From the NCBI GenBank assembly GCA_020641055.1, contig CP067345.1, positions 3,341,317 through 3,405,316 on the forward strand: a DNA stretch of 64,000 nucleotides, written 5' to 3'. Within the stretch, counting starts at the first letter, position 1. Each line of letters opens with the position of its first letter. This document shows, piece by piece, positions 47,138 to 55,599 of this stretch. Origin of the DNA: Clostridioides sp. ES-S-0010-02 (GTDB lineage: Bacteria > Bacillota > Clostridia > Peptostreptococcales > Peptostreptococcaceae). Below the pieces are notes generated by a model. That model worked only from the letters and a program-made list of their open reading frames with translations, made no database searches and was not told the origin of the DNA. The translations under genes and the position numbers were made by a program.

Positions 47138-48361
47138 TTAAACAGGATATGATTTTATCCCAATATTTAAAATTTCTATAAATCCATTTATATTACTAAT
47201 TATTATAGTGACTAGCAACAATGATAAAAATATATTGTACATACTTTTTTCATTTTTTCTAAGTGCTTTAGTAAAGTAAGCTAACAAAACTATAACAGCA
47301 AAACTAAAATTTATAGTCATTATACTTGAATTAGTCAGATTGTACCCTATTATACCATGTAAAACTAAATTAAATAAAATTATTCCCATACACAATTTAG
47401 GAACTCTTTTTTCTGAGTTCTCAATAACAGCTAAAACACAAAAACAAAATGCTAATAAAGTAAGGATAACTGGTATCGTTGCAACTTCTCCATTTTGTAA
47501 AAATAGTCCTTTTTTAATCTCTGCTCCAGGAAAATAAAAAACTGAATACAATAATCTTTCTATAATCATTGCAACTTTTTCTAAAATAGGCTCTCCACTT
47601 ATAAACTTTGTATCATATTGTATTACATTTCCAAGATTCATAAAACTTTCATAAGATTTTGTTGAAACTACACAAATATATGCCATTAAAATAAATGTAA
47701 TTAAATGCTTTAATATTTTTCCTATTTTTAATTTAAATTCAAATATTATGTTGAGCAAATACAAATATATATTACTAATAGTTATTCCAAATAATGGTAT
47801 AGCTGCTAATTCTACTAAATAAGAGTTTTTTCCGTTCATTTTATTTGCAATAAATATAAAAAATATTAATGTAAACTGACTATATATAAATCTTTCTACA
47901 TTTAAGGTCATAAATAGTTGTGGAAAAGAAAATATCATTATCATAGTAAGTAAAATTAAGGTTAACCTCTGCATTTTTATTTTTTTAATATGATTAAAAA
48001 CTAAAGTTATAGATATAGCACTAGTTACTATTTGTAGACAAATCAATCCAAATCCATAAGCAGTATTAAAATCAGTTGTCCCTGGATTTGCTATCGAAGT
48101 ACATAGTAAATATATTGGATATGCAAAAATTGATATAATAGCTGAAAATAATACGTGCTTGCTATTGTCTTGATTTATAGCAAATACATTTAAATTGAAT
48201 AGTACACCTGTATCTGTATCTAATAACACATCATAAGTGTTGTTCAAATCATAAAATATTGTAGTTTTAGAAAAGAATGCTATTGTTATTATTAAATAAG
48301 TTATTATGACTAATATAAATAAAAACATCTCATTTTTATATTTAAATATATTATTTTTCAA
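47138..48361 (-). CDS. Polytopic membrane protein, possible GT-C glycosyltransferase
   Basis: The 407-residue protein has about ten TM helices. The first extracytoplasmic loop is acidic (DLNNTYDVLLDTDTG...DNSKH), reminiscent of the catalytic loop of GT-C enzymes that use polyprenyl-phosphate sugars. It resembles the DUF6080-like uncharacterised membrane proteins. It starts with TTG after GGAGGGTGAT. As the first gene of the operon with the DPPR-synthase-like gene and the phosphatase, it may use the lipid-pentose to decorate a surface polymer. The activity is inferred only. Confidence 0.7.
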   Translation of the reverse strand: MKNNIFKYKNEMFLFILVIITYLIITIAFFSKTTIFYDLNNTYDVLLDTDTGVLFNLNVFAINQDNSKHVLFSAIISIFAYPIYLLCTSIANPGTTDFNTAYGFGLICLQIVTSAISITLVFNHIKKIKMQRLTLILLTMIMIFSFPQLFMTLNVERFIYSQFTLIFFIFIANKMNGKNSYLVELAAIPLFGITISNIYLYLLNIIFEFKLKIGKILKHLITFILMAYICVVSTKSYESFMNLGNVIQYDTKFISGEPILEKVAMIIERLLYSVFYFPGAEIKKGLFLQNGEVATIPVILTLLAFCFCVLAVIENSEKRVPKLCMGIILFNLVLHGIIGYNLTNSSIMTINFSFAVIVLLAYFTKALRKNEKSMYNIFLSLLLVTIIISNINGFIEILNIGIKSYPV

Positions 48362-48669
48362 TATATATCACCCTCCATTCATTATATAGGATTTGTTACT
48401 ACCTACAATTTATTCTTTTAATTATAATAATCACTTTTATAATATCCTTACTTGTTTTATTGTAATTGAATAATTCCTTATTTACAACCACAATATTTAC
48501 TTTATTAAAAGCTATAATTAAATAAAAATTATTTGTGTAATATATATTGAAAGCTTATAAAATTAGAGTTTGCAAGTAATTTTATTGTAAAATATTGGAA
48601 TAATTCAATGTGAAAATAGATACTGTCAGTTAGTATAGATAAAATTTACCCATAATAAATTAAAGCATA
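48362..48669. other. Operon leader region with degenerate direct repeat
   Basis: These 300 bp upstream of the membrane operon show no gene. A degenerate direct repeat occurs twice: TTTTATTGTAA followed by AATAATTC, at 48455-48477 and 48580-48608. I could not identify a clear -35/-10 pair. The repeat could be an operator pair or chance in AT-rich DNA. Confidence 0.35.
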
Positions 48670-48710
48670 ATATATAAGGAGACAAAATCATAATTTGTCT
48701 CCTTATATAT
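48670..48710 (-). terminator. Terminator of the aldo/keto reductase gene
   Basis: Perfect 17-bp arms ATATATAAGGAGACAAA and TTTGTCTCCTTATATAT with a 7-nt loop lie 48 bp after the stop codon at 48758. T-rich beyond on the minus strand. Confidence 0.8.
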
Positions 48711-48757
48711 TAAACCTTATTAAATACTATACAAATTTTAAGTACAATATAAACTGA

Positions 48758-49900
48758 CTATACTGTGACATTATTAACTCCATGTTCTTCCCATTGCTTA
48801 ATTTCTCTTAATCTGTCAATTATCGGTAAATGTTGAGTACACTCAATTTCACATTTTCCGCAAGCTATACATTCTTTAGCTTTTGCTTTACTATTCATTG
48901 TATAATTCCAATGTGCTAGCCCATAGACCGATTTTGTCATTTCTTCATCACTCTTTTTAAACATCTGTTTTTCATTATAAAAAAGCATATATGCTGGAGT
49001 GTTTATATCTTTTGGACATACTTTACAATATCCACAACCAGTACATATTTCATTCATATTTTTACTTAATCTAGTTTCAATATCATGTATATCTTCATCT
49101 GAATATATTTTATGCTCATCTGCAATTTTACAAGCATCATCTATATCCTGCTTTTTATTAACTCCTATTAACGATATATTTATTTGTGGAATTCCTATGT
49201 TAAATCTTAAGGCTGATTCTATAGTACTTTCACCTTCTCTTGCTAGAAAAGAAAGCTCTTCATTGTACTTTGGAATAGTTCCACCACTTAATGGATTCAT
49301 AGCTACAACACCATATCCATTTTCAATAGCATGTTTAGCACCTTTTAATCTATATGGAAAGTTTAGTATATTAATTCCCATAGTAACACCTTCAAACTTA
49401 TTTTCATCAAGAACCTTTATGACCTCATCTCCTGGCTGATGAGATGAAAATACTATGTGGTCTATCAATCCTTCTTCTTTACATTTTAATAGACCCTCAT
49501 ACTGACCTCCAGGTCTCATTGCAAATTCATAATGTTCCATCTTTCTAATATTCCATATATGATAGAAATTTATTTTAGATACGCCCAATCTTTCTATTGA
49601 CTTTTTCACAGCATCTATTGCTTTTTCTGCTGTGTCGTATACTTTTGGCTTTCCTTTTGTAGATACGTAAAAGTCTGTTTTACCTTCTTTTATCATTTGC
49701 CTAAAAGCTAGTCCAAATATATCTTCGCTTCTGTCATCACAATACCCCGGTGCTGTATCAAAATAATTAATGCCCTTTTCATATGCATATTTAATTAAAT
49801 CTGCATTTTCTTGGTCATTTTTTTCTAAATCAAATCTTAATCCTCCATATCCAACTACCGAAACCATTTTCCCAGTCTTTCCATATTCAACGTATCTCAT
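48758..49900 (-). CDS. Aldo/keto reductase with two 4Fe-4S clusters
   Basis: The 380-residue protein has an AKR barrel (about 1-275) with the tetrad Asp and Tyr (NYFDTAPGYCDD), Lys (YVSTKGKP) and His (NFYHIWN). A C-terminal ferredoxin-like segment follows with CTGCGYCKVCPKD and CIACGKCEIECTQHLPI. Such fused enzymes are common in anaerobes and may use ferredoxin-linked electrons instead of, or along with, NADPH. TAAGGAGGA precedes the ATG. Substrate unknown. Confidence 0.92.
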   Translation of the reverse strand: MRYVEYGKTGKMVSVVGYGGLRFDLEKNDQENADLIKYAYEKGINYFDTAPGYCDDRSEDIFGLAFRQMIKEGKTDFYVSTKGKPKVYDTAEKAIDAVKKSIERLGVSKINFYHIWNIRKMEHYEFAMRPGGQYEGLLKCKEEGLIDHIVFSSHQPGDEVIKVLDENKFEGVTMGINILNFPYRLKGAKHAIENGYGVVAMNPLSGGTIPKYNEELSFLAREGESTIESALRFNIGIPQINISLIGVNKKQDIDDACKIADEHKIYSDEDIHDIETRLSKNMNEICTGCGYCKVCPKDINTPAYMLFYNEKQMFKKSDEEMTKSVYGLAHWNYTMNSKAKAKECIACGKCEIECTQHLPIIDRLREIKQWEEHGVNNVTV

Positions 49901-49942
49901 AATAAATTCCTCCTTAGGTATATTAAGACTTAATTTCTCTAT

Positions 49943-49997
49943 AAAAAATATTATACCATAAATATTTTCTGAAAATATTTATGGTATAATATTTTTT
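49943..49997 (-). terminator. Long perfect palindrome, terminator of the CDF gene
   Basis: Perfect 26-bp arms (49943-49968 and 49972-49997) have a 3-nt loop and are flanked by A and T runs. They lie 43 bp after the CDF stop and 43 bp before the aldo/keto reductase start. A TATAAT box is contained in the arms, so it may also touch the next gene's promoter. Confidence 0.75.
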
Positions 49998-50039
49998 TTA
50001 TGAATTATAAATTTTTATACTTATGTCTTTATAATCAAA

Positions 50040-50906
50040 TTAAAAGCTATAAAAAGGTTCAATATGCACTATTACCTGAGCATTTTCATTAATTTCTTCT
50101 TGTATTTGTTTCTCAATTTTATGTGTTAAGTCATGTGATTGCTCTACACTTATAAATGGGTCTACCATTACATGCATATCAATATAAATAACACTCTTAC
50201 TACCTCTACTTCTAATATTATGAACATCTCTCACTTCATTAAATTCAAATACAATTTCCCTTATATACTCTTCATCTACAGCTACTCTATCAACTAAAAT
50301 TCCAATAGACGGTTTAAATATTCCATAAGCTGAATAAATTATAAACCCAGAAATAATAATAGGAACTACAGATTCTATTATTACTGGAAATCCTAACTTA
50401 ACACCAACTAAAGTAACCAATACTCCTAAAGACACAAATATATCACTTCTTGTATGCAATGAGTCTGAAATTAAGACATAACTATTCAGTTTAGTTCCAA
50501 CTCTATACTCATATATACAGACAAAAATATTTATAAAAAGAGTAATGACTAGAGCAATTAAACTTTCTATAGTTATAGAAGGTGTAACTGGGTTTGCCAG
50601 TCTTGATATAGAACTAAGAATTATCTTAACTGCTATAACAAATAGCATACCACTAATAAATAAACTGGTTATAATTTCAAATTTTTTATGCCCATAAGGA
50701 TGATCTTTATCTTTTGGTTTAGATGCAAAAAAAATACCTATTAATCCTACTATATTAGATGCTCCATCTGACAGAGAATGAAACCCATCTGCTGTCATAC
50801 TATAACTTTTAATTTTATTACCAATAATTATTTTTAATAATGCTACAGCAAAATTGGCAAATAAAATTATCCATAACACTTGCTTCACTTTTTTATAATT
50901 ATCCAT
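50040..50906 (-). CDS. Cation diffusion facilitator
   Basis: The 288-residue CDF protein has six TM helices, metal motifs HSLSDGASN in TM2 and DSLHTRSD in TM5, the loop DHPYGHKKFE, and a C-terminal ferredoxin-like domain with HMHV-type ligands (YIDMHVMVDP). It exports divalent cations such as Zn2+, Fe2+ or Mn2+ by proton exchange; the exact metal cannot be fixed. GGGAGGAGG lies before the ATG, and a small TTCGA/TCGAA hairpin (50925-50939) is just upstream. Confidence 0.94.
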   Translation of the reverse strand: MDNYKKVKQVLWIILFANFAVALLKIIIGNKIKSYSMTADGFHSLSDGASNIVGLIGIFFASKPKDKDHPYGHKKFEIITSLFISGMLFVIAVKIILSSISRLANPVTPSITIESLIALVITLFINIFVCIYEYRVGTKLNSYVLISDSLHTRSDIFVSLGVLVTLVGVKLGFPVIIESVVPIIISGFIIYSAYGIFKPSIGILVDRVAVDEEYIREIVFEFNEVRDVHNIRSRGSKSVIYIDMHVMVDPFISVEQSHDLTHKIEKQIQEEINENAQVIVHIEPFYSF

Positions 50907-51095
50907 AACTGTATACCTCCTCCCTTCGACTTAATCGAAAAAAGACTATGTATCAATATCAATTGACTAGATAAAGCAAATTGTATATATGCACACTTAC
51001 TATATTTATATTCAAAGTTGGTTGTACTTGTTCATTCAATTTAAAAATTAATTATGAATTAAAAATCATAATATAGGTTTTGTATACAAAAAAAT

Positions 51096-51132
51096 AAGTT
51101 ATAAATAGTATTTAAAATACTATCTATAACTT
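51096..51132 (-). terminator. Terminator of opuCA-opuCC
   Basis: AAGTTATA..TAGTATTT and AATACTA..TATAACTT arms form a 37-bp hairpin followed on the minus strand by T7. Confidence 0.85.
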
Positions 51133-51159
51133 AAGTTCATAATATAAACTATTAATTTT

Positions 51160-52707
51160 CTATACTAAACCTTCTTTAACTAAGAATGAATGAGCAACCT
51201 CTTCTGGTGATTTTCCAAGCTCATCAACTTGATAGTTAAGTTCTCTCATAGTTTCTTCATTTATTTTTCCTGAAAGCATATTCATCACTTTTTCTAACTC
51301 AGGATATTTCTTAAGAGTATCTTGTCTCACTAATGGAGCCGCATAATATGGAACAAAGAAGTTTTTGTCATCTTCTAATATCTTAAGATTAAACTTCTTA
51401 ATAAGACCATCAGTTAAAAACGCATCTACAACTTGAGATTCATTATTATCTAAAGCTGTATATCTTAAACTTCCATTCATAGCTTTTACATCTTTGAATT
51501 TTAGACCATAATCTCTAGAAATACCTACAAAACCATCTTCTCTATTTTCAAACTCTAAAGTTGGTGAGAAAGTAAAGTCACTACTATATTTAGTTAAATC
51601 AGAAATAGTGTTTATTCCATATTTCTCAGCAGTTTTAGGCATCATGGCTAATGTATAAGTATTGTTAAATCCAATAGGGTCAAGTAAAGTTAATTGATTC
51701 TCTTTTTCCATAGTATCTTTAACAACTTTATATGCTTCATCAGCATCTTTAATTGGAGCATGCTTCATTACATTTACTAAAAGTGTACCTGTATAATCTA
51801 CATACATATCAAGTTCACCAGATTTAATAGCATTAAATGCAACAGATGAACCACCTAGATTTAAATTCTTTTTAACATTAAGGTCTGTATTTTTCTCTAT
51901 CAATTCAGCATAAACATTACCAAGAATAAGTTGTTCTGTATAATCTTTTGAACCTATAGTTATTGTCTCTTTTTTGCTTGAAAAACTTGAACCAAAAGTA
52001 ACAAATAACATTGCAATAATTATTATAGCAGATACTACTTTAAGCCCTATATAATTTTTCTTTGGAGCCTTTGGATTTAAGCCTTTTGGAGTAACTGCAA
52101 CTTCAATCTTACTAAATAAATAATCAACTAGCAATGCAATTATACATGATGGAATTGCTCCTGCTAAAATCATATTGTTATTTACAGTTTGTACACCTGA
52201 AAATACTAAATATCCCAGACCACCAGCACCTATAAATGCTGCAAGAGTCATAAGACCAACCGCTGTAACAGCAGAAATTCTAACCCCACCCATTATTATA
52301 GGCAAAGCTAAAGGAAACTGTATTTTAAATAAAGTTTGGTTTCTTGTAAGACCAATACCTTTAGCCGATTCTAATACTACTGGGTCAATACTTGTTATAC
52401 CTATATACGTGTTCTTTACAATTGGTAATAATGAATATACTACTACCATAAATATTGCTGGTTTGCTTCCTATACCAAGTACTGGTACAAGAAGACCCAA
52501 AAGTGCCATTGATGGAACTGCTTGAACTAAGTTTACAAATCCAAGCACAATTTTTCTAAGAGATGGTATTCTTGAAATAATTATTCCTAGAGGAACACCC
52601 ACTAGTATAGCTATCAAAATAGATGTAACAGTTAAGCTCATATGTTGTATCAAAAGCTCTATAATCTTATCTTTTTGCAATAGTATAAAATTAAAAAAAT
52701 TATCCAA
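51160..52707 (-). CDS. opuCC: Osmoprotectant ABC transporter, fused permease/binding protein
   Basis: The 515-residue fusion starts with a permease (about 1-215; five TM helices, EAA loop ESAKGIGLTRNQTLFKIQFPLA) and continues, after a TM helix at about 225-245, with an OpuAC-type binding domain (TIGSKDYTEQLILGNVYAELIE). The fusion tethers the receptor to the pore. I choose TTG at 52707, 9 nt after GGAGG; a GTG six bases upstream is only 3 nt from it. It overlaps opuCA by 8 bp. It takes up choline, carnitine or glycine betaine-like solutes. Confidence 0.95.
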   Translation of the reverse strand: MDNFFNFILLQKDKIIELLIQHMSLTVTSILIAILVGVPLGIIISRIPSLRKIVLGFVNLVQAVPSMALLGLLVPVLGIGSKPAIFMVVVYSLLPIVKNTYIGITSIDPVVLESAKGIGLTRNQTLFKIQFPLALPIIMGGVRISAVTAVGLMTLAAFIGAGGLGYLVFSGVQTVNNNMILAGAIPSCIIALLVDYLFSKIEVAVTPKGLNPKAPKKNYIGLKVVSAIIIIAMLFVTFGSSFSSKKETITIGSKDYTEQLILGNVYAELIEKNTDLNVKKNLNLGGSSVAFNAIKSGELDMYVDYTGTLLVNVMKHAPIKDADEAYKVVKDTMEKENQLTLLDPIGFNNTYTLAMMPKTAEKYGINTISDLTKYSSDFTFSPTLEFENREDGFVGISRDYGLKFKDVKAMNGSLRYTALDNNESQVVDAFLTDGLIKKFNLKILEDDKNFFVPYYAAPLVRQDTLKKYPELEKVMNMLSGKINEETMRELNYQVDELGKSPEEVAHSFLVKEGLV

Positions 52708-53836
52708 GGACACTCACCTCCATCTCTAGGAATTGCTCACTTAAAACAGAAAGTAAACTACTTCTAGTAATCAGTCCTACTAATTTATTTTCACTTGAAA
52801 CAACTGGAATATATCCAACTGAATTACAGTTCATTATATTTAGTATTTCTACTAAATTATCACCTTCATTTACATGCAAAGGCTCTCTTGACATAATATC
52901 ACCAAGCAATGTCGATTTATCATGACGGTCTTTCATATCTTTTACAGTGACAATACCTTTTAGTGTTCTAGCTCTATCTATGATTAGTAAGCTATCAACC
53001 TTACTCGTTCTCATAATTTCTATACCTTGAGTTACAGTTCTTGTTGAATTAACAGCAATAGGATTTTTTATCATAATATCTTTTGCTTTTATATATTCTG
53101 GATTATCCCAGACTCTATCTTCTCCAATAAAGTCTTTTACAAAATCATTTGCTGGATTTCTAAGTATGTTCTCTGGAGTATCATACTGCGCTATTCTTCC
53201 ATCTTTCATAATACAAATCTTATCAGCTATCTTTAAAGCTTCATCCATATCATGAGTTACAAATATTATAGTTTTTTTCAGTTCATCTTGAAGAGAAAAT
53301 AATTGTTCTTGTAAAGATGTTCTTGTTATTGGGTCTAAAGCACTAAAAGGCTCATCCATTAATATTATTTCAGCATCAGTTGCAATGGCTCTTGCAACAC
53401 CAATTCTTTGCTGTTGACCCCCACTAAGCTCTGAAGGATACTTATTTAAAAAATCATCACTATCAAGACCTACCATTTCAAGTAATTGTAAAGTTCTTGC
53501 CTCAATTTCTTCAACTGACTTTTCCTTTTTTAAACGTGGAATTAACTCTATATTCTCTTTTATTGTAAGATGAGGAAATAGACCTGTGTTCTGTATAACA
53601 TATCCTATTTTCCTTCTAAGTTCTATTTCATTTTCTTGAGAAATTGGTTTACCATTAATATATATTTCACCAGATGTAGGTTTTATTAATTTGTTTATAA
53701 GCTTCAAAGTAGTAGTTTTCCCACAACCACTTGAGCCAATTAAAACTACCAATGTGCCTGTTTCGACAGCTAGAGAAATATCATCTAATATTACATTATT
53801 TCCCATTTTCTTGGTTACGTTTCTTATCTCTATCAT
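52700..53836 (-). CDS. opuCA: Osmoprotectant ABC transporter ATPase with CBS domains
   Basis: The 378-residue protein has an ABC ATPase (Walker A GSSGCGKTT, about 36; signature LSGGQQQR; Walker B ILMDEPF; switch VTHDMDEA) and two CBS domains (about 250-370), which in OpuA/OpuC sense ionic strength or cyclic di-AMP. A consensus promoter lies upstream. The gene overlaps opuCC, giving a two-gene transporter operon. Confidence 0.96.
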   Translation of the reverse strand: MIEIRNVTKKMGNNVILDDISLAVETGTLVVLIGSSGCGKTTTLKLINKLIKPTSGEIYINGKPISQENEIELRRKIGYVIQNTGLFPHLTIKENIELIPRLKKEKSVEEIEARTLQLLEMVGLDSDDFLNKYPSELSGGQQQRIGVARAIATDAEIILMDEPFSALDPITRTSLQEQLFSLQDELKKTIIFVTHDMDEALKIADKICIMKDGRIAQYDTPENILRNPANDFVKDFIGEDRVWDNPEYIKAKDIMIKNPIAVNSTRTVTQGIEIMRTSKVDSLLIIDRARTLKGIVTVKDMKDRHDKSTLLGDIMSREPLHVNEGDNLVEILNIMNCNSVGYIPVVSSENKLVGLITRSSLLSVLSEQFLEMEVSVLG

Positions 53837-53895
53837 AATTTATCATCCCCTCTTTCGACAAGCAACCCTTGCCAACGCAATAAGTTGTTTTTATA

Positions 53896-53924
53896 ATTAT
53901 ATCACAATATCCCCTTTATGTAAA
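53896..53924 (-). promoter_or_regulatory. opuCA promoter
   Basis: TTTACA (53919-53924), a 17-bp spacer and TATAAT (53896-53901) on the minus strand. The leader of about 50 nt contains a small GGCAA/TTGCT hairpin. Confidence 0.82.
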
Positions 53925-54046
53925 CAAAGTACGACTTTTGGGTTAATACATATTAGTAAACATTACTATAAATATCAAGTATTTGTATACAATACTCAAA
54001 TTTAAAAGATATAAAAAAAAATAAAAAAATCTTAATAAAACAATAC

Positions 54047-54084
54047 AACACTAGCCTTAATTATATATAATTAAGGCTAGTGTT
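54047..54084 (-). terminator. Terminator of dinB
   Basis: A perfect 38-bp palindrome (19-bp arms, starting AACACTAGCC) follows the dinB stop. T-rich beyond on the minus strand. Confidence 0.8.
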
Positions 54085-54107
54085 AATTCATTCATTTAAA
54101 CAAATAG

Positions 54108-55205
54108 TCATCGCTGAATACTATCCATATACTCAAATAAAGTAATGTCTTTGTAAGTTTCTTTTTTGTCGCTTAAGTTTGATATTGTAACTCCTAATAG
54201 TCTAATTTGTTTTCCATTCATTTCAACATTTCTCAATAAATTGTCAACACCATTTCTTATATCATTATATTCATCAATATAATGTTCTAAACTAAGACTT
54301 CTAGTTATCTGTGTAAAATCCTCATACTTAACTTTTAATGTCAACGTCTTTCCAAATTTCTCAGAGTTTTTTAATCTATGGCACACTTCCTCACAAAGTT
54401 CATCAAGGATATTACGTGTTTCCTCTTCGTCAATATCCAAGTTATGACTTAGTGTAGTCTCTGCTCCAACAGATTTTCTAACTCTATTTGGCTCTACTGG
54501 TCTATCATCTATACCCCTTGCAAATTTATATAAGTCATATCCTTTTTTCTTAAATATGTTCTCAAGTTCAAATAAATCTAAACACCTTAAATCATATCCT
54601 GTTTTTATCCCTAAATTTTTAAGAGTATTTGAAGTGACTTTTCCAACACCAAAAAATTTATTTACAGGCAATTTATCTAAAAAATCCTGAGCATTTTCTT
54701 CATTTATTACAGTCAAACCATTAGGCTTTTTTAAGTCTGATGCTATCTTAGCAAGAAACTTATTATATGAGACACCTGCTGAAGAGGTAAGTCCAACTTC
54801 TCTAAATATATCTCTTTTAATTTGCTTTGCTATTTCAATTGATGAATCAATATTCTTTTTATTTTTTGTTACATCTAAATATGCTTCATCTAAAGATAGT
54901 GGCTCTACTAAATCTGTGTATCTATAAAATATATTTCTTATTTGATTTGATACACTTTTATATACCTCAAATCTAGGTCTTACAAAAACTGCATATGGAC
55001 ATCTATTGTAAGCTACAGTGGATGGCATAGCTGAATGTATGCCAAATTTTCTAGCCTCATAAGAACACGTTGCAACTACTCCTCTGCTTTGTGGATTTCC
55101 ACCAACAACCACAGGTCTACCTTTTAATTTTTTATTGTCTCTTTGTTCTATAGACGCATAAAAAGCATCCATATCTATATGAATTATTTTTCTATAAAAT
55201 TCCAT
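54108..55205 (-). CDS. dinB: DNA polymerase IV
   Basis: This Y-family translesion polymerase of 365 residues has catalytic acids in IHIDMDAFYAS and PLSLDEAYLD, the SAGVSYNKFLAKIASD motif, HhH contacts, and the little-finger domain. I set the start at ATG 55205 (AAGGTGAT before it) rather than a GTG 9 nt upstream. The C-terminus lacks an obvious beta-clamp peptide beyond the ITLFEYMD-like region. I see no LexA box right upstream. Confidence 0.96.
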   Translation of the reverse strand: MEFYRKIIHIDMDAFYASIEQRDNKKLKGRPVVVGGNPQSRGVVATCSYEARKFGIHSAMPSTVAYNRCPYAVFVRPRFEVYKSVSNQIRNIFYRYTDLVEPLSLDEAYLDVTKNKKNIDSSIEIAKQIKRDIFREVGLTSSAGVSYNKFLAKIASDLKKPNGLTVINEENAQDFLDKLPVNKFFGVGKVTSNTLKNLGIKTGYDLRCLDLFELENIFKKKGYDLYKFARGIDDRPVEPNRVRKSVGAETTLSHNLDIDEEETRNILDELCEEVCHRLKNSEKFGKTLTLKVKYEDFTQITRSLSLEHYIDEYNDIRNGVDNLLRNVEMNGKQIRLLGVTISNLSDKKETYKDITLFEYMDSIQR

Positions 55206-55477
55206 TCTTATCACCTTAAAGTATAACTAGATTAAATTTATTTACATCACTGTTTTAATTATACCAAACTTATGTTTCTTTATGCTATTTTTTCATCTAT
55301 TTTATTTATATGTCAATACTTTCTCTTACTAAAACAGTTTATAATCAATTAATTCAATACAATTTATAAAAAATCATAAAAAACACTTGCAAAAACTAGG
55401 TAAAAGCTTTACAATAGGTATTCCAAGGAACTAAATTAAAATTCCTTATGGATAACAGTATATATATTAATTTAAAT
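55206..55477. other. AT-rich spacer upstream of dinB
   Basis: No gene or clear regulatory site is seen. A minus-strand promoter for dinB must lie here but I cannot point to one. Repeat element B follows. Confidence 0.4.
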
Positions 55478-55575
55478 GGGATGTTTTAAAAATAAAAGAC
55501 TGCCTTATACAAGACAGTCTACTGATTTTATTATAATTGTAATGGACTGCTCAAACTATTACTTTAAAACAGCCC
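55478..55575. repeat. Palindromic repeat element B
   Basis: Outer ends GGGATGTTTTAAA (55478-55490) and TTTAAAACAGCCC (55563-55575) enclose an inner hairpin AGACTG...CAGTCT (55497-55520). The right end is identical over 13 bp to element A (41942-41998), and both contain an inner hairpin with ACAG. It follows the DUF1846 gene and probably terminates it. Confidence 0.55.
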
Positions 55576-55599
55576 ATATTTTTTTGTATAATTATATTT

